Below are positions 1 through 5,883 of a stretch of 7,283 nt of DNA, one piece after another; within the stretch, counting starts at the first letter, position 1; every line of letters starts with the position of its first letter. Origin of the DNA: an uncultured Oxalobacteraceae bacterium (GTDB lineage: Bacteria > Pseudomonadota > Gammaproteobacteria > Burkholderiales > Burkholderiaceae). Made by a program: the position numbers and the translations under genes. The stretch is from positions 1 through 7,283 of the forward strand of contig CAMLFK010000252.1 of the NCBI GenBank assembly GCA_946479255.1, in the 5' to 3' direction. The notes under the pieces were generated by a model. That model had not been told where the DNA came from, searched no databases, and saw nothing but the letters and a program-made list of their open reading frames with translations.

Positions 1-3000
1 TTCGGCGCCTCGCCGAAGATCTCCGGCGCGTACATCGCCTCGACCCGGGTCGGCGGGAACACGAAACTGCCCGCGTTATTCAGGCGCAGCACGTACGAGG
101 TGGTCCAGGTCCGGGCCGTCACCCGCTGGTAGTAAGCGCGGTAGCTGTCGTCGCCGCGCTCCTCGTAGCTCGGACGGTCCCACCAAGCGGTCCGCCCGGT
201 GCCTGCGGCCGCCTGCTGCGCCAGCTTGCTTTCGCCGCCCAGGCCCTTGCCCAGGATGGTGGCGCCCGACGGAATCGGATCGGTCACCGCCAGCCAGCTG
301 AAATCGGCGCCGCTGGTGAACTCGAGCGTCACTTTCATGACGTCGCCTTCGGACCACTGGCCCGCCACTTTCTGCTGCACCGCGCTGACCGTGCGCCTGA
401 CCGAGATGCCGTGCGCGACCGCCTTGTCACCCTGCATGGCGGCGCTGATGCGCACCGTGGCCCATGGCGCTCCGCTGCCTTCGTGGCGCAGTTCGAGCGT
501 GCCGTGCGCGCCCTGTTTCGGCCATGCCAGCAGCGCCGGCTCCTCGCGCGGCCAGTGCTGCGCCGCGCTGGCGCCGCCGTAGGCCGCATGGGAAACGCCA
601 GCGACCGGACCGCGCTCGCCGTCGCGCGCGAAGCGCCGCAGCGCCGTCAGCGCCCAGGCGTTGGCCACCGTGGTGTCCCAGTGGCCCTGGCGCTGCTGGT
701 CGACCAGTGCCAACACCAGGCGCGGCACATCTTCCTTCCAGCGCGGATCGAGCGCGGCCCACTGCTGCAGCAGGACGGCGGTGCGCGCGGTCGCCACGTG
801 ATCGGTCCACATCATCCACCAGGCGTTATTGGCGCTGTCGCCGCGCCAGGTCAGGCGGGTGCCTTGCAGGTCGAAGCGCTTGCGCAGCATGCCGGCGGCG
901 GCATCGAGCTGCGCGCGGCGCGCCGGCGTATCGGCGCCGGTCATCAGGTGGCGCACCCAGTCGAGCAGCGCGATGGTCGGCAGCGCGTTCAGGTCCGGCG
1001 GCACCACTTGCGGCGCGGCGCCAAGTTCGCCCGCCAGCGCCGCCTGCAGCGCGAGCCGATGGGCCAGCGCGGCGTGCGCGGGCAGCCAGTCCTTGGCCTG
1101 ATTGCGGATCAGCGCCTGGCGCAGCGCGGCCTGCATCTTCAGTTTTTCAGGCGCCGGCAACGGCAGTTGCGCCGCCGCCGAGATATCGAGCAGATAGGCG
1201 CTCAGCACTTCGCTGCCGGGGGTGCCGGGGAAGTAGCTCGCCAGGCCGTTCGAGTCCATGAACTTGGGCAGCTGCGCCATCGCCTGCTGCCACTGCGCGG
1301 GGTCGGCGCCGGCCACCGCCATCGACGATATCTGCTCCATGCAGCGGAAAGGATAAGCCGCCATCCAGGCCTGGGCCGAGCCGGCCGCGGCGTCGGCCAG
1401 GCTGGCGCGCCAGCTGACCCCGACGCCGCCGCTGAAGGGACGCGCGCCGGGCGGCTGCGCCACACTGATGCTGCGCGGCGCGTCGAGCTGCACGATGGTG
1501 CTCGCGCGTACCGCCACCGGCGCCGCCGGCACCACCTTCTGCATCACCTTCAGGCTGTCGTTGCCTTCGCCATTGCGCGCCTTCGGATCGAGCGCGCTGA
1601 TGGTCCAGTCCAGCGCGGTGACGCCGTCCGGCACCGCCAGCTTCCAGTCGATGACCTTGTTCTGGTGCGCCGCCAGCGTCACCGAGCGCCGCATCTCCAG
1701 GCCGCGCGCGGCGCGCGCCTGCGCCGCCAGCGGCGCGCCTTGCGGCAAGGCCGGATCGGCCACCAGCAGCGCATCGGCGCGCAGCCGCAGCGTCACGGCG
1801 CGCTCGCCGTCGTTGCGCAAGGTGAGCTTCTGGCGCAGCGTGTCGTCGCTGCGCACGCTAGCCGGCAGGCCGGACAGGATCTGGATATCCTTGCGGGTCT
1901 GGATGAAGGCGGTGCCGGTGCCGTAACGGTCGGCGCCATCCATCGCCACCGCGACGATGCGCCAGCGGGTCAGGGAATCGCTGAGCGGCACCGGGACCAC
2001 CGCCTCGCCATTCTGGTCGAGCACGATGTCGGTCTTCCACAAGGCAAGGCTGGAAAAATCGCTGCGTGGACCGGCCTGCGCGTCATGTTGATCGGAGGCG
2101 CCCTGACGCGATCTGTTGCGGTCCATGGTGACGCCCACTATCCTCTGCAGCACTTCGCCGCTCATCGACTTGTCCGGCAGTTTGCCGGCCTCCTCGGCCA
2201 CGACCCCGTCCTCCAGCTCGCCCGGCGACCACCAGGCCGGCATTTTCCCCAGCTTGACGCTGTTTGGCCAGGTCAACTGCAACTGCAGCGAATAGATCGG
2301 CAGGTAGCGCGGACGCCAGAATGTTTCCAGCACCAGCGTGGTGAGGTTCTCCCGCAAGGCCGTCAAGCCATCGTCGTAGGCCAGCAGCGTGACGCGCGCG
2401 CCGGCGGCCGGGCGCGCGCCGTGGCGCACCCTGACGCTGAATGGCACCGTCTGCCCCGGGCGCGCGGTCCGGCCGGAGCTCGACAGGTCGACCCGCAGAC
2501 GATGCGAGGCGGAGTCGAACAGCACCTCGATCATGGACGAGGCGGTATTGCTCTGGTCCGGCTCGGACGACGTCGTCACCTGCCCGGCGTCGCCGACAAT
2601 CTGGACATGGACCATGACCCCGGGCGCGTACTCAGGCGTGGTAGGCACCACGAGCGCCTGCTCGGCGCTGACCACGGCGTGCACATAGCTGGCCAGCACG
2701 CCCTCGCGTTCGACCGTCAGCAGGGCGGTCGCCGGCACCAGCGGCGAGCGCAAGGTCAGCATCAGCGGCGCTCCGGCCAGGGCCTTTGCCTCGCCGTCGC
2801 GCTTCAAAATCTCGGGGCGCTGGCGGCCGTTGAAAAAACCTTCGTAGGTCTCGAACGAGGCGCTCGATGCGCCTGGCGCGCGGGCCCTGACCAGCCAGCG
2901 CGACGCGCTGTCACGGGTCCACTGGACGCTACACTCGCCCTTGCCGTCCGCATCGGTCGTCACGATGCACAGCGGGAAGCGGCTAGCCTCGCCGATCGGC

Positions 3001-5657
3001 AGGATCAGCCGGTATAGGCTGTCACGGTGCGCCTCGGCGCCGTCGACCGTCACGCTCTGCCTGGACAGCGGCTTGTTGTTCTCGTCGAGGACGATCACCG
3101 AGAGCCTGGCCTGTCCCCGGCTGAAACCGGTGCCCACGGTGAGGCCGACCTTGTGGCGCCGCGGCCAGACCGGCAAGTCCATTGCCTCGGTGTGGATCTC
3201 GCCGTTCGGATCGGAAAACTCCATTTCGGCATGCAGCGACATTGGCTGGGGGACCTCCGGCGCCGGCAGGGAGATGGCCGCCTTGCCGTCCGCGTCAAGC
3301 GTCATGGTCCGCGGCGTGAACCGCGGCGCCGGCAGCGGCCCCAGTTCCAGGTCCTGGAAGCGGTAGTCGTGGCCGGCGATGTTGGAGTTTTCGTCGTAGC
3401 TGCCGCGCAGCGTCACTTGCTGGCCGGCTGCCGCGCCGCCGGCCAGGAAACGCAGGCTGGCCGACAAGCTGATGTTCTGGCGCTCGCCATGCCAGGCGCT
3501 GGCGCCTTGCAAGCTGGCGTCGAACATCGGCGCGCGGTATTGCTCGACCTGGAATTCTCCATCGCTGACCGTGTTGTCGGCCATGTCGGAGACGATGAAG
3601 CGGTACTCGCCCAGCTTGGCCGCCTGCGGGATCTTCCACTCGGCGGTGGTGCTGCCGACCTGGTCGAACGCGACTTCCTTCTCATCGACCAGCTCGTTAT
3701 AGCGGAAGTAGATCTTCAGCTTGCCCTTGAACGGCTGCGGCAGCGCGAAACCGGAAGTGACCGGCAGGCGCGCCAGGGTCTGCATCGACACGGTTTCGCC
3801 AGCCTTGAACAGAACCCGGTCGAGGATGGTGTGGCCAAGCAGCGCGGACCTGCGGTCGTCGAGCGCGCTACTGCGCAGTACGCAGATATCGTCGCCATTG
3901 CGCACCACGATCCAGAATTCGCCGACCCGCGACCTGCTCGCCGGCCCGCAGTCCGGCGTGGCCGGCAACTGCGCGAACAGCACGCGGCCATCGGCCTGGC
4001 TGACGGTCTGCGCCAGGCGCTTGCCGCCGTCGCAGGACCATAATTCGACCTCGGCGCCGCCGACCGGCTTGCCGCTGTCGATGGCCGTCACCCACAGCAG
4101 CGAGGGATGAATCCCCGACAGGCGCGCGCTCAGCTGCAGATTGGTCAGTTGCACCAGCGACAGGGGGAGGCCCTTGTCCCTGGACCAGGCCCGCGTGCGC
4201 TGCGCCGGCTCGCTGGTTTTTTTCCGCTCGGCCAGCACCGTCCGGTAGCGCGCGCTGTCGGCTTCGACCAGCCAGCTGCCGTAGCCCGACATTGGCAGCG
4301 CGACAAATTCCATGGCGCGACCAGTCGAGCTCACGGTCTGCTCGCTCATGGCAAGCGGGGCGCCGCCGGCGCGCGCCAGCACGGCGCTACTGGCGGCGTA
4401 GGGCTTGGCCGGCAGTTCACCACCCGGCACCTCGGCGAAACCGGATGCCGCCATGCGATGCAAGGCCAGCAGCGCCGGAATATTCTGCGGCGCGCCGCCG
4501 AAGCGCCAGCTGCGCACGGCAATGTCCGGCTCCGCGTTGCGCGTCGCCAGCGCCACGCGGGCCTGGCTGCCCGGCGTCCATGGCACCGTCGCGTTGCCCG
4601 GGACGATCCCCACATACGCCGTCAGGCGGGCGATCTGAATGGCGCGGCGGTCGGCGGGCGGGCTGACCATCAGCCTGCCGTCGGCGTCGCGGATGGGCGT
4701 CGAGAACACGGGCGTGACGGTCTCGCCTTCCTGAAACGTTTCCGTCGTCGCGAATTGCTTACAGCGCGCCGAGTACCAGCAGGCGGACTTGAGCGCGTAG
4801 TCCTTGCCCTCGCTGCCGCGCAGCTTGATCGTCCCCGCGATGGCCTTATCGAGCGGCTCCGAGAACACCAGGGTCAACGGGCCGCGCGGGTCGCAGCCCG
4901 CGCGCCCCGGCTGCTTCGGGCATTTGACCTCGTAAGCGAAGACATCGCGCACGCGCTGCCGATACGTCACATCGACCGGACTTGACAGCCCGTTGGCGCT
5001 GATCTGCCTGCCCCAGGTCCAGCTGATCTGCGCACCATTCGGCCACGGCTTGATGCCGCATTGCGCCACGATCCAATCAGCGGTATCGAGGCTGCCGTCC
5101 GGATTGACGCGCCAGCCGGAAAGCGCCGCCTGGCGGCTGGCGCCGCCGAGAATGGCGACCGGCGCGGCGCTGGCGCCAACCCGGCATGTCAGATGGCGCA
5201 GCGAGGCCGCATCGACCGCCACCGAGCTCTTGAAGATGGCGATCGCTTCCTCGCGCGTATCGTCCTTGCGCGGGTCGATCAGTTCGGCGCGCGGGCCGCC
5301 GGTATTGAACGACCATTGCGCGGCGGCCGCCAGCGGCTCGCCCTTCACACTGACGAGGGCGGCGGGCGTCACCTTGCAGGCGACGCCATCGGCCAGCGGC
5401 GCGGCGAACTCGCCAACCCAGTTGCGCCCATCGATCCAGTGGCCGGCCGCCTTGAATTTTCCCTCGCCGCAGTTGACGCTGGCGGCGTCCGGCGCGGCGC
5501 TGTCGCCCAGCGCCACCATCTCGTCGCTAAAGCGCAGCCGCACCTGGCGCACCTCGCGCGTCAGGCCGGCCGGGCCGAAATCGACCACGCTCGGCGCCGC
5601 CATGGCCAGCTGCGACACGCCCAGCAGCAGGCTGGCCAGCAAGGTGCGACGATGCAT
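1..5657 (-). CDS. Secreted bacterial alpha-2-macroglobulin family protein with intact thioester (3' end cut by window edge)
   Basis: One open frame of 1885 codons runs without a stop from the ATG at 5657-5655 to the left edge. Known role of the family: periplasmic trap that binds attacking proteases covalently after bait cleavage. Rough layout by residue: signal peptide 1-20 (MHRRTLLASLLLGVSQLAMA, cut before AP); N-terminal macroglobulin/Ig-like domains 21-500, Cys-rich, starting with the family-style VRLRFSDEMVALGD; MG2 domain about 507-600 (LLWVTAIDSGKPVGGAEVEL); MG3 from 605 (LDRVLFKAGETVSM); further MG domains to 945; bait-region domain about 947-1075 (LLTVEREGVLASYV); polar loop 1178-1200; A2M domain 1201-1290 (LALWKTDIVLDQNGEAVV, DSLTRWRIVAVA); thioester domain about 1400-1740 with YPFRCMEQ and HWDTTVANAWAL; C-terminal MG domain ending in FPPTRVEAMYAPE. 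That last motif normally lies near the end, so probably only some 10-20 residues are missing. There is no lipobox cysteine, unlike the E. coli YfhM lipoprotein, so the product is probably soluble in the periplasm. It is longer than YfhM (about 1650 residues) and fits the proteobacterial class of about 1900. Confidence 0.96.
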   Translation of the reverse strand, partial: MHRRTLLASLLLGVSQLAMAAPSVVDFGPAGLTREVRQVRLRFSDEMVALGDSAAPDAASVNCGEGKFKAAGHWIDGRNWVGEFAAPLADGVACKVTPAALVSVKGEPLAAAAQWSFNTGGPRAELIDPRKDDTREEAIAIFKSSVAVDAASLRHLTCRVGASAAPVAILGGASRQAALSGWRVNPDGSLDTADWIVAQCGIKPWPNGAQISWTWGRQISANGLSSPVDVTYRQRVRDVFAYEVKCPKQPGRAGCDPRGPLTLVFSEPLDKAIAGTIKLRGSEGKDYALKSACWYSARCKQFATTETFQEGETVTPVFSTPIRDADGRLMVSPPADRRAIQIARLTAYVGIVPGNATVPWTPGSQARVALATRNAEPDIAVRSWRFGGAPQNIPALLALHRMAASGFAEVPGGELPAKPYAASSAVLARAGGAPLAMSEQTVSSTGRAMEFVALPMSGYGSWLVEADSARYRTVLAERKKTSEPAQRTRAWSRDKGLPLSLVQLTNLQLSARLSGIHPSLLWVTAIDSGKPVGGAEVELWSCDGGKRLAQTVSQADGRVLFAQLPATPDCGPASRSRVGEFWIVVRNGDDICVLRSSALDDRRSALLGHTILDRVLFKAGETVSMQTLARLPVTSGFALPQPFKGKLKIYFRYNELVDEKEVAFDQVGSTTAEWKIPQAAKLGEYRFIVSDMADNTVSDGEFQVEQYRAPMFDASLQGASAWHGERQNISLSASLRFLAGGAAAGQQVTLRGSYDENSNIAGHDYRFQDLELGPLPAPRFTPRTMTLDADGKAAISLPAPEVPQPMSLHAEMEFSDPNGEIHTEAMDLPVWPRRHKVGLTVGTGFSRGQARLSVIVLDENNKPLSRQSVTVDGAEAHRDSLYRLILPIGEASRFPLCIVTTDADGKGECSVQWTRDSASRWLVRARAPGASSASFETYEGFFNGRQRPEILKRDGEAKALAGAPLMLTLRSPLVPATALLTVEREGVLASYVHAVVSAEQALVVPTTPEYAPGVMVHVQIVGDAGQVTTSSEPDQSNTASSMIEVLFDSASHRLRVDLSSSGRTARPGQTVPFSVRVRHGARPAAGARVTLLAYDDGLTALRENLTTLVLETFWRPRYLPIYSLQLQLTWPNSVKLGKMPAWWSPGELEDGVVAEEAGKLPDKSMSGEVLQRIVGVTMDRNRSRQGASDQHDAQAGPRSDFSSLALWKTDIVLDQNGEAVVPVPLSDSLTRWRIVAVAMDGADRYGTGTAFIQTRKDIQILSGLPASVRSDDTLRQKLTLRNDGERAVTLRLRADALLVADPALPQGAPLAAQARAARGLEMRRSVTLAAHQNKVIDWKLAVPDGVTALDWTISALDPKARNGEGNDSLKVMQKVVPAAPVAVRASTIVQLDAPRSISVAQPPGARPFSGGVGVSWRASLADAAAGSAQAWMAAYPFRCMEQISSMAVAGADPAQWQQAMAQLPKFMDSNGLASYFPGTPGSEVLSAYLLDISAAAQLPLPAPEKLKMQAALRQALIRNQAKDWLPAHAALAHRLALQAALAGELGAAPQVVPPDLNALPTIALLDWVRHLMTGADTPARRAQLDAAAGMLRKRFDLQGTRLTWRGDSANNAWWMMWTDHVATARTAVLLQQWAALDPRWKEDVPRLVLALVDQQRQGHWDTTVANAWALTALRRFARDGERGPVAGVSHAAYGGASAAQHWPREEPALLAWPKQGAHGTLELRHEGSGAPWATVRISAAMQGDKAVAHGISVRRTVSAVQQKVAGQWSEGDVMKVTLEFTSGADFSWLAVTDPIPSGATILGKGLGGESKLAQQAAAGTGRTAWWDRPSYEERGDDSYRAYYQRVTARTWTTSYVLRLNNAGSFVFPPTRVEAMYAPEIFGEAP
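1332..1343 (-). other. Thioester motif CMEQ of the A2M protein
   Basis: Residues 1439-1442 read Cys-Met-Glu-Gln, preceded by WMAAYPFR, matching the CxEQ thioester signature of complement C3/C4 and alpha-2-macroglobulins. In the family the Cys and Gln side chains form an internal thioester that is released on bait cleavage and links covalently to the trapped protease. Both residues are present, so the protein is predicted to be trap-competent, unlike the YfaS-type bacterial A2Ms that lack the motif. Confidence 0.95.
2058..2126 (-). other. Candidate bait or exposed linker loop in the A2M protein
   Basis: Residues 1178-1200 form a polar segment (MDRNRSRQGASDQHDAQAGP, then RSD) rich in Arg, Gln, Asp, Ser and Gly, with no hydrophobic pattern. 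It lies directly before the A2M domain start SSLALWKTD. In relatives of this length the same place usually carries a Gly-rich flexible linker. Arginines 1180, 1182, 1184 and 1198 would be cleavable by trypsin-like proteases. Assigning it as the bait is inference from position and composition; the true bait may lie elsewhere. Confidence 0.4.
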
Positions 5658-5662
5658 TCGAT

Positions 5663-5666
5663 CTCC
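5663..5666 (-). promoter_or_regulatory. Ribosome binding site of the A2M gene
   Basis: GGAG on the minus strand lies 5 bases before the ATG at 5657. The ATG is followed directly by a typical signal peptide (basic start, Leu-rich core, AMA cleavage box), which fixes this start. Confidence 0.8.
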
Positions 5667-5695
5667 AATATTGTCTTTTAGGTAAGCTGGAAGCG

Positions 5696-5724
5696 AGTAT
5701 CCACTAGAAGTTTCATTTCAGCAA
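5696..5724 (-). promoter_or_regulatory. Possible promoter of the A2M gene
   Basis: On the minus strand TTGCTG (5724-5719) and GATACT (5701-5696) are separated by 17 bases. They match the sigma-70 boxes at 3 of 6 and 4 of 6 positions. Transcription would start near 5689, giving a leader of about 30 bases. The match is weak and was found by eye. Confidence 0.3.
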
Positions 5725-5742
5725 GCAATCCTTGCACATTGC
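5721..5742. repeat. Overlapping short inverted repeats in the A2M promoter area
   Basis: GCAAG (5721-5725) pairs with CTTGC (5731-5735), and the overlapping GCAAT (5725-5729) pairs with ATTGC (5738-5742). They overlap the candidate -35 box of the A2M gene, so they could be an operator. Five-base arms are short and may be chance. Confidence 0.25.
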
Positions 5743-5766
5743 TCATGAAAGGCATCGGGCGCGGCG

Positions 5767-5790
5767 CGTGCGGGAAAAGCTTGCCGCACG
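5767..5790. repeat. 7-bp perfect inverted repeat between the divergent genes
   Basis: CGTGCGG (5767-5773) and CCGCACG (5784-5790) are perfect inverted copies separated by 10 bases (GAAAAGCTTG), which contain the palindrome AAGCTT. The arm centres lie 17 bases apart. The right arm overlaps the candidate -35 box of the plus-strand gene, so a dimeric regulator site is possible; a stem-loop is the alternative. It lacks a following T run, so it is not an intrinsic terminator. Confidence 0.4.
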
Positions 5791-5808
5791 GTCCCCGAGT
5801 ACGTTAAT
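5781..5808 (+). promoter_or_regulatory. Possible promoter of the plus-strand gene
   Basis: TTGCCG (5781-5786) and GTTAAT (5803-5808) are 16 bases apart, with 3 of 6 and 4 of 6 matches to sigma-70 boxes. The segment that follows (TTAATCTTAGTAAATTTGC) is the most AT-rich part of the intergenic region. The predicted leader is about 70 bases. Weak evidence. Confidence 0.3.
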
Positions 5809-5845
5809 CTTAGTAAATTTGCAATCACACTCAACACACAGACAA

Positions 5846-5869
5846 ATCGCGATCCCATATCGTCGCGAT
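5846..5869 (+). repeat. Leader hairpin and direct repeat before the plus-strand gene
   Basis: ATCGCGA (5846-5852) can pair with TCGCGAT (5863-5869) as a 7-bp stem, plus one T-G wobble inside it, around a short AT-containing loop. The octamer TCGCGATC also occurs as a direct repeat (5847-5854 and 5863-5870). The stem ends 4 bases before the Shine-Dalgarno site, so it could affect ribosome access or be a protein binding site. Confidence 0.35.
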
Positions 5870-5873
5870 CAGC

Positions 5874-5878
5874 GGGAG
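5874..5878 (+). promoter_or_regulatory. Ribosome binding site of the plus-strand gene
   Basis: GGGAG lies 5 bases before the ATG at 5884. The ATG is followed by a clear signal peptide, which supports this start. Confidence 0.8.
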
Positions 5879-5883
5879 AAAAA

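Noticed and set aside
411..3017. Plus-strand open frame of 868 codons opposite the A2M gene
   Set aside because: It is the exact codon-complement frame of the A2M gene. In GC-rich genes the codons TTA, CTA and TCA that would create stops on the opposite strand are rare, so long mirror frames arise. Its translation is Arg/Gln/His/Ala-rich low complexity with no domain, while the minus strand reads as a continuous A2M. Its stop at 3015-3017 is simply a Leu CTA codon of the A2M.
4217..4223. Seven-base T run (A7 in the A2M mRNA) as a frameshift or phase-variation site
   Set aside because: The frame continues with sensible family sequence on both sides, the run is not in the register of a canonical -1 slippery heptamer, and seven bases is short for phase variation.
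5598..5657. Twin-arginine (Tat) export signal in the A2M (MHRRTLLAS)
   Set aside because: The two arginines are present, but the Ser/Thr before them and the usual Phe-Leu-Lys context are not. The segment fits an ordinary Sec signal peptide, although Tat cannot be fully excluded.
3027..5681. Further plus-strand frames at 3027-4043, 4107-4985 and 5061-5681
   Set aside because: Same codon-complement register as above, with compositionally odd translations lacking domains; the real gene is on the minus strand.
5767..5790. Inverted repeat as a transcription terminator
   Set aside because: No T run follows on either strand, and both flanking genes start here rather than end.
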